From contig CALHUY010000048.1 in NCBI GenBank assembly GCA_938039295.1, positions 1 through 20,165 on the forward strand: a stretch of DNA of 20,165 nucleotides. The letters run 5' to 3'. The position numbers and the translations under genes were made by a program. The notes beneath the pieces were generated by a model, which was not told the DNA's origin, ran no database searches, and saw only the letters and a list, made by a program, of their open reading frames with translations. The number at the start of each line of letters is the position of its first letter. Positions within the stretch are counted from its first letter, which is position 1. Source of the stretch: an uncultured Solobacterium sp. GTDB lineage: Bacteria; Bacillota_I; Bacilli_A; Erysipelotrichales; Erysipelotrichaceae. This document shows positions 7,214 to 14,676 of this stretch, piece after piece.

Positions 7214-8182
7214 TTATATTTCAATTGGATTTGGTGTCATCGCATCCTTGATACGATCTAATAACATAGCAGTTTCTAAACTACTTTGGATAGGCATAAT
7301 TGGAGAACTTTGTTTTCCATTTTCCAGTAAGCTTACAAAGTGGGATATCTCGCCATAGAAGTCATCTACTTTATATGGACAATCAATAACTTCTACTTTG
7401 TCTTCAATCTTTAGTTCTGCACTTATAGGTCTATGCAAATCTTGAATTTGGATTTCACCCCTTGTACCCTTAATCAATACTTCTTTCTTTTCTGGTTGAT
7501 TGATTGCAGTTTCTAAAGTGACTAGTGTATTGCCTATATTCATCTGTACCTTTGTGTGTAAGTCATATCCATCCTCTAAGTCTACATCAATGTGATCAAT
7601 GCGTAGCTTACCTTTGGTATATTCTGTAATCCATGTTGCACAATAACAGCCACAGTCTAGAAGAGCTCCTCCATATACTGAATCACTTAGGTAACTATTC
7701 TCAATGACTTCTTGTGGTTGTTTCGAATTGAGTACGGTATGAATTTCCTGAATATCTCCAATAGTGCCTTCTTCAATCAGCTTATGTATCTTTTGATACA
7801 GTGGTGTAAAGCGAGGCTTCATGGCTTCCATCCATAATACTGGATGTTGTTTTAATACTTCCATGATTCCCTCAATCTCAAAAGCATTTATACCTGCTGG
7901 TTTTTCAACCAGTACTGCCTTGCCTGCTTTGATGGCTTTGATTGACCATATATAATGATAGCCATGTGGCAAGGTAATATATACTGCATCTATATTTGAA
8001 TCTTGTAAAAGTTCTTCGTAGGATCCATACGCTTTTAGCGCATGATAGGTATCCGCAAACTGTTGTGCTTTCGAAAGTGTACGACAACTAACGGCATAAA
8101 GTTCACTATTTGTTTCATGTGCGAGACTCTTTACAAAACGCTGGGCAATTTTCCCAGCGCCTATAATTCCCCAACGTATCAT
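7214..8182 (-). CDS. Gfo/Idh/MocA family NAD(P)-dependent oxidoreductase
   Basis: A 322-residue dehydrogenase of the glucose-fructose oxidoreductase / inositol dehydrogenase family. These enzymes oxidise or reduce sugars, polyols or dihydrodiols, and the substrate cannot be read from the sequence. The N-terminal Rossmann fold starts at residue 2 with WGIIGAGKIAQRF. The family EKP motif is at 93-95 (VEKPAG), its lysine being a catalytic-site residue. A GGALLDCGCY segment matches the C-terminal D-x-G-x-Y active-site region. Its ATG overlaps the coaD stop by 4 bases (ATGA), implying coupled translation, with AGGGG upstream. Nothing in the neighbouring coenzyme A, RNA modification or cell wall genes suggests the substrate. 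Confidence 0.93.
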   Translation of the reverse strand: MIRWGIIGAGKIAQRFVKSLAHETNSELYAVSCRTLSKAQQFADTYHALKAYGSYEELLQDSNIDAVYITLPHGYHYIWSIKAIKAGKAVLVEKPAGINAFEIEGIMEVLKQHPVLWMEAMKPRFTPLYQKIHKLIEEGTIGDIQEIHTVLNSKQPQEVIENSYLSDSVYGGALLDCGCYCATWITEYTKGKLRIDHIDVDLEDGYDLHTKVQMNIGNTLVTLETAINQPEKKEVLIKGTRGEIQIQDLHRPISAELKIEDKVEVIDCPYKVDDFYGEISHFVSLLENGKQSSPIMPIQSSLETAMLLDRIKDAMTPNPIEI

Positions 8183-8700
8183 ATCTGCCCCTGTGCAGCC
8201 TTTAAGTTTTCAGCTACTTTAGCCATCTTTTCTTTGAGAGGGCCTTCTACCTGTGGAGGTACTAGATTTAACAAGTCTCCTCCATTGAGGGCAATCTCTT
8301 TACATACAGAAGAAGATAAGAATGAATATTGTGGTTTGGCAATAAGGAATGCTGTTTCAATCTCATGAGCCAACATCATATTCGCAGTTGCCTGTCCAAG
8401 TTCATATTCATAATCACTGACAGCACGAATACCACGAATAATAACAGAAGCTCCAATCTTACGAGCAAACTCTACAGTTAGACCAGAACCAATCATAACA
8501 GTCACATTCTGTGGATTACCAATAGACTTCAAACTATCGATAACCATCTGTTTTCTTTCCTCACTGTTGAATAAACAAGTCTTACGTGGATTGACCATAA
8601 TCAATACAACGACTTCATCAAACAAACGTGATGCACGCTCAATAATATCCAAATGACCGTTTGTAATTGGATCAAATGTTCCTGGATAACAAGCCTTCAT
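8179..8700 (-). CDS. coaD: Phosphopantetheine adenylyltransferase CoaD
   Basis: Fourth step of coenzyme A synthesis: transfers AMP from ATP to 4'-phosphopantetheine, giving dephospho-CoA. It is 173 residues, a little longer than the usual 160. The nucleotidyltransferase motif GTFDPITNGH (residues 7-16) carries the T-x-G-H signature histidine. RGIR (89-92) and the C-terminal YSFLSSSVCKE (125-135), equivalent to the ISST-x-x-K/R-E motif, are present. It overlaps rsmD by 4 bases and the downstream oxidoreductase by 4. The rsmD-coaD pairing is widely conserved in Firmicutes. The last CoA enzyme, CoaE, is encoded elsewhere in this same window (17787-18398). Confidence 0.98.
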   Translation of the reverse strand: MKACYPGTFDPITNGHLDIIERASRLFDEVVVLIMVNPRKTCLFNSEERKQMVIDSLKSIGNPQNVTVMIGSGLTVEFARKIGASVIIRGIRAVSDYEYELGQATANMMLAHEIETAFLIAKPQYSFLSSSVCKEIALNGGDLLNLVPPQVEGPLKEKMAKVAENLKAAQGQI

Positions 8701-9257
8701 CCTTCCACCTCATTTCGATAATAGGTAATACGTGTAATACCATAGGTTGCTTCTTTATATGGTTTTAAAGAGCCAAACTCTTTTGTGAATTCATCTTCTT
8801 TTGCGGATTCAATCACAACTACACCACAATCCGTAATCATTTTGTTTTCATATAAGTATTCTAAAATCTCATCATTGTGTTGTCTTGCATATGGAGGATC
8901 TAGATACACCAAATCAAAACGTAGCCCTTCTGCCTTTAAAAGTGATAGTACTTTCTTATCAGGCATATGTAAGACTTTTGTCTTATCTTGACAACGTAAT
9001 GATTCTATATTTTTACGGATGATATGAATTGCATCTTTCGAGATATCCGCAAACACCGCATAATCAAATCCACGAGATAGTGCTTCTAAACCATTCGCAC
9101 CACTGCCAGCATATAGATCTAATACCATACCACCATCAAACATCCCTCCTAGGGATGAAAAAACAGCTTCTCTAACTTTATCTAATGTAGGTCTCGTCTC
9201 ATTGCCAGAACGTGTTTCTATCTTACGTGAACGATATTCACCGGCGATAATTCTCAT
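8697..9257 (-). CDS. rsmD: 16S rRNA (guanine(966)-N2)-methyltransferase RsmD
   Basis: SAM-dependent methyltransferase that modifies G966 of 16S rRNA in the small subunit. At 186 residues it is the family length. The protein starts MRIIAGEYRSRKI and TRPTLDKVREAVF, the family N-terminal signature. The SAM-binding loop DLYAGSGANGLEALSRG is at about 47-63, and the catalytic DPPY motif is at 120-123. The ATG at 9257 is preceded by GAGGTGA and overlaps the ftsW-like stop by 4 bases. It is followed directly by coaD. Confidence 0.97.
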   Translation of the reverse strand: MRIIAGEYRSRKIETRSGNETRPTLDKVREAVFSSLGGMFDGGMVLDLYAGSGANGLEALSRGFDYAVFADISKDAIHIIRKNIESLRCQDKTKVLHMPDKKVLSLLKAEGLRFDLVYLDPPYARQHNDEILEYLYENKMITDCGVVVIESAKEDEFTKEFGSLKPYKEATYGITRITYYRNEVEG

Positions 9258-10507
9258 CGAATCTCACCTCGTTTATAAGAGGCAATGACTGCTTGAGAGA
9301 TACCAACACAAGCCATGATAGACATCGTAGAAGAACCACCAGCAGATACCATCAAGAGCGGTACACCTGTTAGAGGGATTAATCCTGTAACACCACCGAT
9401 ATTAAAGAACATATGTACCAAGAAATACATCGCTGTACCAACAAGGATAATACGTCCCTTTTCACTACGCATCTTTAGAGCATAGCGTAATAAGACAAAG
9501 ATAATAAATCCATAGACTGCAAGTAAGCCAATAAAGCCTACAAAGCCAAGCTCCTCAACTACGATAGCGAGAATATAATCCGTACTAGCAGCCGGGAAGT
9601 TTGTATACTTACGTACAGAGTTACCAAGACCCTTACCAAACCATCCGCCTGTCGCAAAGGAAATCAAACCACTAATCAACTGATAACCAGTACCATATTG
9701 GTCCATGAACGGATTAATCGCAGATATGAAACGCTTAATCTGATATGTCTTTAGGAATGTCATCTTCGAGATGAGATGTTCTCCAGATGGAGATAAGATA
9801 TAGAATCCTAAAATAACGGAACTATAGAATAGGATTGTTAATACTCTTTGATACCCTCTTAATTGTGGATGATTTGGAACCAAGAAACATACACAGATAA
9901 TCACAAAGATAACTGCCATCGATCCAAAGTCAGACTGTAAAATCCAAACGATAAATAAGATGACTCCATCAATAAAGAGTGGTCGCTTGATTAAATCAAA
10001 TTTCTTACTATAACTATGAAGATTATCACCCAAGTATAAGGCAACAACCAAAATCGCGATAATCTTTGCGAACTCCGAAGGCTGTAACGTAACTTCTGTT
10101 ACACCAAGTGGAATACGAATCCAAGCTCTAGCACCATTGGTTTCAGTAAATAACAAACACAATAGTAAGCTTGCAATCGTTGCAAGTATCACTAAGAACG
10201 TCGTTGATGACTTCAATTTTTTAAGTTGGAAGTGATTTGCTAAAAATGTCATGGCAGTATAACCTGCAACTGCATAGACAACCTGTTTTACAATTGTAAT
10301 CACTAGAAAACGATTATTACCACCAGCTACACCCATCGAAGCACTACCTACCATGATGATGCCAAACAACATCAAAATAATCATCGCCGCATGTAAGAAA
10401 TGGTCGGATGATTTTGGCATACGTAGATTCAAGAACTTTCTCTTCTTCGCTGGGGCATTCACCTGAATTGGTTCTACTTTTTTCGTTTTCTTTTTCATTC
10501 TTTGCAT
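9254..10507 (-). CDS. ftsW: SEDS-family peptidoglycan glycosyltransferase (FtsW/RodA/SpoVE type)
   Basis: Integral membrane polymerase of lipid II glycan strands, acting with a class B penicillin-binding protein in division or elongation. It has 417 residues with a basic cytoplasmic N terminus (1-30) and about ten hydrophobic segments from residue 38. SEDS hallmarks are NGARAWIRIPLG (124-135), LQPSEFAKI (141-149), GKGLGNS (291-297) and the C-terminal TGLIPLTGVPL (374-384). The motif that is usually PExxTD reads PAASTD (305-310), keeping the essential Asp310 but losing the Glu. The C-terminal PLPF-x-S-x-GGSS motif reads PLLMVSAGGSS. Whether it is FtsW or RodA cannot be settled here. There is no SD before the ATG at 10507 or the alternative at 10498. 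It leads the rsmD-coaD unit. Confidence 0.9.
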   Translation of the reverse strand: MQRMKKKTKKVEPIQVNAPAKKRKFLNLRMPKSSDHFLHAAMIILMLFGIIMVGSASMGVAGGNNRFLVITIVKQVVYAVAGYTAMTFLANHFQLKKLKSSTTFLVILATIASLLLCLLFTETNGARAWIRIPLGVTEVTLQPSEFAKIIAILVVALYLGDNLHSYSKKFDLIKRPLFIDGVILFIVWILQSDFGSMAVIFVIICVCFLVPNHPQLRGYQRVLTILFYSSVILGFYILSPSGEHLISKMTFLKTYQIKRFISAINPFMDQYGTGYQLISGLISFATGGWFGKGLGNSVRKYTNFPAASTDYILAIVVEELGFVGFIGLLAVYGFIIFVLLRYALKMRSEKGRIILVGTAMYFLVHMFFNIGGVTGLIPLTGVPLLMVSAGGSSTMSIMACVGISQAVIASYKRGEIR

Positions 10508-10516
10508 ACAAGTACT

Positions 10517-10545
10517 ATTTTAACATACTGCACGAAATCCACACA
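10517..10545 (-). promoter_or_regulatory. Extended -10 promoter of the ftsW-like gene, giving a near-leaderless mRNA
   Basis: The minus strand carries TGTTAAAAT, with the -10 hexamer TAAAAT at 10517-10522 and only a weak -35 (TGTGTG, 10540-10545) at 17-base spacing. The last -10 base is 9 bases from the ATG at 10507, so transcription would start within about 3-4 bases of the start codon. No SD is present. Confidence 0.55.
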
Positions 10546-10615
10546 TCGAACATCACAAATATCACTAATTTTTATAAATTTTTTGATACTAAACGCTTAT
10601 ATGAATGCGTGTTAG

Positions 10616-10643
10616 TTGAATTACGCTTTTAGAATGTTAAAAT
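10616..10643 (+). promoter_or_regulatory. Promoter of def
   Basis: TTGAAT (10616-10621), a 16-base spacer, then TAAAAT (10638-10643) preceded by TG at 10635-10636 (extended -10, TGTTAAAAT). The expected start is near 10650, just before the GAGG SD at 10651-10654. The same nine-base extended -10 occurs in the divergent ftsW promoter. The 155 bases between the two start codons hold nothing else I can recognise. Confidence 0.65.
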
Positions 10644-10662
10644 GTATGCTGAGGTAAAAATT

Positions 10663-11229
10663 ATGTTAATTAATAATGATACAATCGTTAAAGATACTGA
10701 CCCGTTAATTCGAGAAAAGTCTGAGCCAGTTTCATTACCCCTTTCAAAGGAAGATGAAACTTTATTGCGTGATATGTTGCAATACGTAAAAGATTCCACC
10801 GATGAAGAAAAAGCGAAGAAGTTTAACCTTCGTCCAGCCGTTGGTATTAGTGCAATCCAAGTCGGTGTAAAGAAGAGAATGTGTGCCGTTGCCTTTGATG
10901 AAACAGATAAAGATGGCAATGTTGTAAAATATGAATTTATGTTAGTGAATCCTAAAATTATTTCTCGTTCCGTACAACCTGCATATCTTGAAAGTGGTGA
11001 AGGTTGCCTCTCTGTTGAAAATGAACATGAAGGCTATGTTGTACGTAATGCACGTGTAACAATTAGAGCGTTTGACCTAGTTCAAAACCAAGATGTAGAA
11101 ATTCGTGCACGTGGTTATATCGCTATTGTATTACAACATGAGTTAGATCATATGGATGGTATTTTGTTCTATGATCATATCAACAAAAAAGAACCAAACA
11201 AACCAATTGAAGGTGCCCTTGTTTTATAG
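10663..11229 (+). CDS. def: Peptide deformylase
   Basis: Metalloenzyme that removes the formyl group from the initiator methionine of nascent proteins. It has 188 residues, the length of the Gram-positive type 2 enzymes. Motif 2 is EGCLS (residues 113-117, metal ligand C115) and motif 3 HELDH (159-163, ligands H159 and H163, catalytic E160). Motif 1, normally G-x-G-x-A-A-x-Q, reads GISAIQ (61-66): the glutamine is kept, but alanine and proline are replaced by serine and isoleucine. The ATG at 10663 has GAGG 8 bases upstream. An in-frame ATG at 10642 is rejected because it lies inside the -10 box. No terminator follows before rnjA, so read-through is likely. Confidence 0.96.
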   Translation: MLINNDTIVKDTDPLIREKSEPVSLPLSKEDETLLRDMLQYVKDSTDEEKAKKFNLRPAVGISAIQVGVKKRMCAVAFDETDKDGNVVKYEFMLVNPKIISRSVQPAYLESGEGCLSVENEHEGYVVRNARVTIRAFDLVQNQDVEIRARGYIAIVLQHELDHMDGILFYDHINKKEPNKPIEGALVL

Positions 11230-11257
11230 TGAGACTTCTTTCTTTTTCATCGAAGAA

Positions 11258-11266
11258 TGCTATAAT
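11258..11266 (+). promoter_or_regulatory. Extended -10 promoter of rnjA
   Basis: TGCTATAAT: a consensus -10 TATAAT (11261-11266) with the TG extension. No convincing -35 is visible at 16-18 bases (the region is T/C-rich). It would give a leader of about 50 bases before the rnjA ATG at 11326. Confidence 0.65.
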
Positions 11267-11325
11267 GTAGGCGAATAAAACTACTACCTATACCAATAAT
11301 TAAATAAATGAAAGGAATTTTTATA

Positions 11326-13164
11326 ATGACTGAAAATAATAGCAGTAAGAAAACGACTCGCCCACTTCGTCGTACTCGTATTACTGAACCTGATTTAAGC
11401 GACTTATCGATTAATCATAAGACAGATACGATGGTCTATGCACTTGGTGGCTTAGGTGAAGTTGGAAAGAATATGTACTGCGTTGAACATGATGGTGAAA
11501 TCATCATTGTTGACTGCGGTGTACTCTTCCCGGAAGATGCTTTACTCGGTGTCGATTATGTTATCCCAGATTATTCTTATCTGGTAAAAAACCAAAACAA
11601 AATAGCCGCAATGGTAATTACCCATGGTCATGAAGACCATATTGGTGGTATTCCATTCTTCTTAAAGACAATTCGATTAAAGCAGATTTACGCTCCACGT
11701 TTTGCGAAAGCGTTAATCGAGAAGAAATTAGAAGAACATCGTTTAACTCGTGTATGTAAGATTACGGAAATCAATTCAGAATCCAGTATTAAGACAAAAC
11801 ATTTCTCAATTGGATTCTTCAATGTCGTTCACTCAATCCCAGATGCACTTGGTGTATTAATTAATACACCAAATGGACGTATCGTTGAAACTGGTGACTT
11901 TAAGTTTGATATGACTCCAGTTGGCACAAACGCTGATTTCCAAAAGATGGCATATATCGGACAAGTTGGTGTTTCCCTTCTAATGAGCGATTCCACTAAC
12001 TCCTCTGTTCCAGGCTCTTCTATATCTGAAAAGACTGTAGCACGTGCCATCATGGAACAGATGCGTAAGACACCAGGACGTATGATTGTTTCTACTTTCG
12101 CTTCCAACGTATTACGTTTAAATCAGATTCTAGAAGCAGCTGTCGCATGTAATCGTAAGGTTGCAGTATTTGGACGCTCAATGGAGAATGTATGCGAAAT
12201 CGGTAAGAAGATGGGTGTTATCCAGATCCCTGATAGTAGCTTCATCTCTGGTAATGAGTTAAATACTCTTCCTTCAAATCGTATCTGTATCGTATGTACA
12301 GGTTCTCAGGGTGAGCCAATGGCTGCCTTGAGTAGAATTGCCAATGGTACACACCGATTCATCAAAATTATCCCTGGTGATACAGTACTATTCTCATCCA
12401 ACCCAATCCCAGGTAATGGCTCTTCCGTTGGTAGTGTCATCAACCAATTAACGCGTGTTGGAGCTAACGTTATCACAAACTCACCATTAACTTCCTTCCA
12501 CACAACAGGACACGCTCCACAAGAGGAACAAAAGTTAATGTTGAATCTAATCAAGCCTGAATGGTTCATGCCATACCATGGTGAATACAAGATGTTAAAA
12601 CAACATTCCGCAACAGCGCAAGAAACAGGTGTTCCTGAAGATCATTGCTTGATTTGCTCGAATGGTGACGTCGTTGTATTGCGTGATGGTAAGTGTTTTA
12701 TCGCTAATGAACGCGTACAGACAGATGATATTTACGTTGATGGTAATGACATCTCTGGTCTAAGTACATCCGTCATCAAAGATCGTAAGATCTTAGCAGA
12801 AAATGGACTAGTAGCAGTTATCGTCACAATCGATTCTCGCTACAATAAGATTCTCTGTCGTCCATCTATCGTCTCTCGTGGCTTTGTATACATCAAAGAT
12901 TCTCAAACCCTTCTCAAAGAAGCTGAATTACTTGTATACGATTCTCTTAAGAAGAAGATGCAACAACGTACAACCTTTGGTGAATTAAAGAACTGTATCC
13001 GTTCTTGCTTGGAACCTTTCCTCTTCCAGAAGACAAATCGTAATCCGATTGTTATTCCAGTTATCTTGAATCAGAAAGCAGCGATTGCAGAGATTCAAGC
13101 AAAGATGAAAGCTAACGCAGCACGCACTCCAAGAACAACCAAGAAAACACAAGAGTCCGATTAG
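11326..13164 (+). CDS. rnjA: Ribonuclease J (J1-like)
   Basis: Metallo-beta-lactamase/beta-CASP RNase with 5'-3' exonuclease and endonuclease activity, central to mRNA turnover and rRNA maturation in Firmicutes. It has 612 residues. The core begins near residue 35 (DTMVYALGGLGEVGKN). The metal-binding HGHEDHIGG starts at residue 100, and VHSIPDALG, ETGDF, TTGHAPQEE and MPYHGEY supply the remaining ligands. All ligands are present, so this looks like a catalytically complete J1-type enzyme. Compared with B. subtilis J1 (about 555 residues) it has a basic N-terminal extension and a short basic C-terminal tail rich in Arg/Lys/Thr. The ATG at 11326 has AAAGGA 9 bases upstream; an in-frame ATG at 11308 lies upstream of that SD. 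It is followed by a hairpin terminator. Confidence 0.96.
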   Translation: MTENNSSKKTTRPLRRTRITEPDLSDLSINHKTDTMVYALGGLGEVGKNMYCVEHDGEIIIVDCGVLFPEDALLGVDYVIPDYSYLVKNQNKIAAMVITHGHEDHIGGIPFFLKTIRLKQIYAPRFAKALIEKKLEEHRLTRVCKITEINSESSIKTKHFSIGFFNVVHSIPDALGVLINTPNGRIVETGDFKFDMTPVGTNADFQKMAYIGQVGVSLLMSDSTNSSVPGSSISEKTVARAIMEQMRKTPGRMIVSTFASNVLRLNQILEAAVACNRKVAVFGRSMENVCEIGKKMGVIQIPDSSFISGNELNTLPSNRICIVCTGSQGEPMAALSRIANGTHRFIKIIPGDTVLFSSNPIPGNGSSVGSVINQLTRVGANVITNSPLTSFHTTGHAPQEEQKLMLNLIKPEWFMPYHGEYKMLKQHSATAQETGVPEDHCLICSNGDVVVLRDGKCFIANERVQTDDIYVDGNDISGLSTSVIKDRKILAENGLVAVIVTIDSRYNKILCRPSIVSRGFVYIKDSQTLLKEAELLVYDSLKKKMQQRTTFGELKNCIRSCLEPFLFQKTNRNPIVIPVILNQKAAIAEIQAKMKANAARTPRTTKKTQESD

Positions 13165-13176
13165 GACTCTTTTCTT
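13151..13176 (+). terminator. Rho-independent terminator of rnjA containing its stop codon
   Basis: AAGAGTCC (13151-13158), loop GATTA, GGACTCTT (13164-13171), then TTCTTT. The 8-bp stem starts inside the coding region, and the TAG stop (13162-13164) spans the loop and the first base of the 3' arm. A ribosome reaching the stop would cover the hairpin. Confidence 0.8.
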
Positions 13177-13186
13177 TATGCATGCA

Positions 13187-13220
13187 TATAAAAAAGAAAA
13201 GACGGCTAACCGTCTTTTCT
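13187..13220 (-). terminator. Rho-independent terminator of pyk
   Basis: AGAAAAGACGG (13195-13205) and CCGTCTTTTCT (13210-13220) form an 11-bp stem with a CTAA loop. On the minus strand the 3' arm runs into a further T-run (13194-13189). It lies 7 bases downstream of the pyk stop. Confidence 0.9.
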
Positions 13221-13226
13221 AGATGA

Positions 13227-14660
13227 TTACTTAACTTCTACGATCTTCATCATGTTCGCAGATCCTTCACCTGTTGGATAACCTGCTGAGATGATGATTA
13301 ATTGACCCTTCTTCACACCATAGTTCTTAGCAACTGTTGATGCAAGTTCGTCATCGTTTGTTAACTGGTTCTGAACTTCAGAGTAAACTGGTAATACTCC
13401 CCAGTAACTTAATAACTTACGTTGAATGTCCTTTGTAAATGTAACTGCTAATACAGGTACGCTTGGACGGAACTTAGAAATACGACGAGCTGTTGTACCA
13501 CCCTGTGTAAATACAACGATAGCACCGATATTGTCTAATGTTAGTGTAGCATCACTGATTGCGATAGAAACAGCATCTTGTACTGTCTTACGTGTAGATT
13601 GCTTTAACCAATCCAACTTTGTACGGTAGTTGATGATCTTTTCAGCTTCTTCAGCGATTTCTGACATTGTTTCACAAGCTTCTACTGGATAGTCACCAGC
13701 TGCAGATTCAGCTGATAACATAACACCATCAGAACCATCTAATACAGCGTTACATACGTCAGCTGCTTCAGCACGTGTACAACGTGGGTTGTGAGTCATA
13801 GAATCTAACATATGTGTAGCAGTGATTACTGGCTTACCAATAATGTTTGCTTGACGAATAATGTGCTTCTGATAGATAGGAACTAACATTGTAGGAATTT
13901 CTACACCTAAGTCACCACGAGCGACCATGACACCATCAGCAGCTTCAAGAATTGCATCGATGTTATCGTAACCTTCTTGGTTTTCAATCTTAGAAATAAT
14001 GTTAATGTGTGGTTTACCTTCTTCAACGCAGATTGCACGAATTGCATTTACGTCTTCTGGTCTTCTTGTAAAGGAAGCGAAGATAAAGTCAATGTCATTA
14101 CGGCAACCGAAACGAATATCAGCCTCATCCTTAGCAGATAAGAATGGCATACTTAACTTAACGCCTGGTACGTTACAACCCTTACGTGAACTAATAGGAC
14201 CTGCAACATCAACACGGCACTTTATTTCATGACCATTGTTTTCTAGTACAGTAAGCTTCATCTTACCATCATTAATTAAGATATAATGTCCTTGCTTTAA
14301 GTCATCGAATAATTCTGGGCATTGAATGTGGAAACGTTCATGTGTTCCTTCAATTTCTGCCTTTGATAAATAAACGATTTCACCAATTTCGTAGTTTTCA
14401 ACATCATTCTTGAAAGTGCCTAAACGGATTTCAGGACCCTTTGTATCTAACGCAATCGCTAGGTTTACACCTGTCTTTGCACTTACAGAACGAACTAAGT
14501 TAATTCTTCCTAAGTGTTCTTCATGTGATCCATGGCTGAAGTTTAAACGTGCAATGTTCATACCTGCACCTACAAGTTCTGTAAGTGTCTTCTCATTTTC
14601 TGAAGCTGGACCAATCGTACATACTACCTTTGTTTTCTTAAATAAATGTTTGTTTTCCAA
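13227..14660 (-). CDS. pyk: Pyruvate kinase
   Basis: Final ATP-yielding step of glycolysis: phosphoenolpyruvate plus ADP to pyruvate plus ATP. It is 477 residues from the preferred TTG (14660), or 480 from the ATG at 14669. Landmarks are TKVVCTIGPAS, RLNFSHG, LDTKGPEIR, the catalytic-lysine region IISKIENQEG, and GVMVARGDLGVEIP. ATHMLDSMTHNPRCTRAE and MLSAESAAGDYPVEA are variants of the usual ATQML and MLSGETA blocks. The C-terminal allosteric domain is present, and the extra PEP-utiliser domain of Bacillus Pyk is absent. AAGGAG directly abuts the ATG at 14669 with no spacing but lies 9 bases before the TTG. It is co-transcribed with pfkA (7-16 bases apart). Confidence 0.97.
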   Translation of the reverse strand: MENKHLFKKTKVVCTIGPASENEKTLTELVGAGMNIARLNFSHGSHEEHLGRINLVRSVSAKTGVNLAIALDTKGPEIRLGTFKNDVENYEIGEIVYLSKAEIEGTHERFHIQCPELFDDLKQGHYILINDGKMKLTVLENNGHEIKCRVDVAGPISSRKGCNVPGVKLSMPFLSAKDEADIRFGCRNDIDFIFASFTRRPEDVNAIRAICVEEGKPHINIISKIENQEGYDNIDAILEAADGVMVARGDLGVEIPTMLVPIYQKHIIRQANIIGKPVITATHMLDSMTHNPRCTRAEAADVCNAVLDGSDGVMLSAESAAGDYPVEACETMSEIAEEAEKIINYRTKLDWLKQSTRKTVQDAVSIAISDATLTLDNIGAIVVFTQGGTTARRISKFRPSVPVLAVTFTKDIQRKLLSYWGVLPVYSEVQNQLTNDDELASTVAKNYGVKKGQLIIISAGYPTGEGSANMMKIVEVK

Positions 14661-14676
14661 AGCAATCATCTCCTTC

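Noticed and set aside
7214..8182. Oxidoreductase as a recent horizontal insertion
   Set aside because: It is translationally coupled to coaD by a 4-base overlap, base composition looks like its neighbours, and no repeats or mobile remnants flank it.
10642..10662. Upstream ATG for def at 10642
   Set aside because: It overlaps the -10 hexamer (10638-10643) and precedes the GAGG SD, so it would not be transcribed.
11230..11325. Riboswitch or T-box in the rnjA leader
   Set aside because: The leader after the promoter is about 50 bases with only a weak 5-bp GTAGG/CCTAT pairing, and no conserved riboswitch or T-box core is visible.
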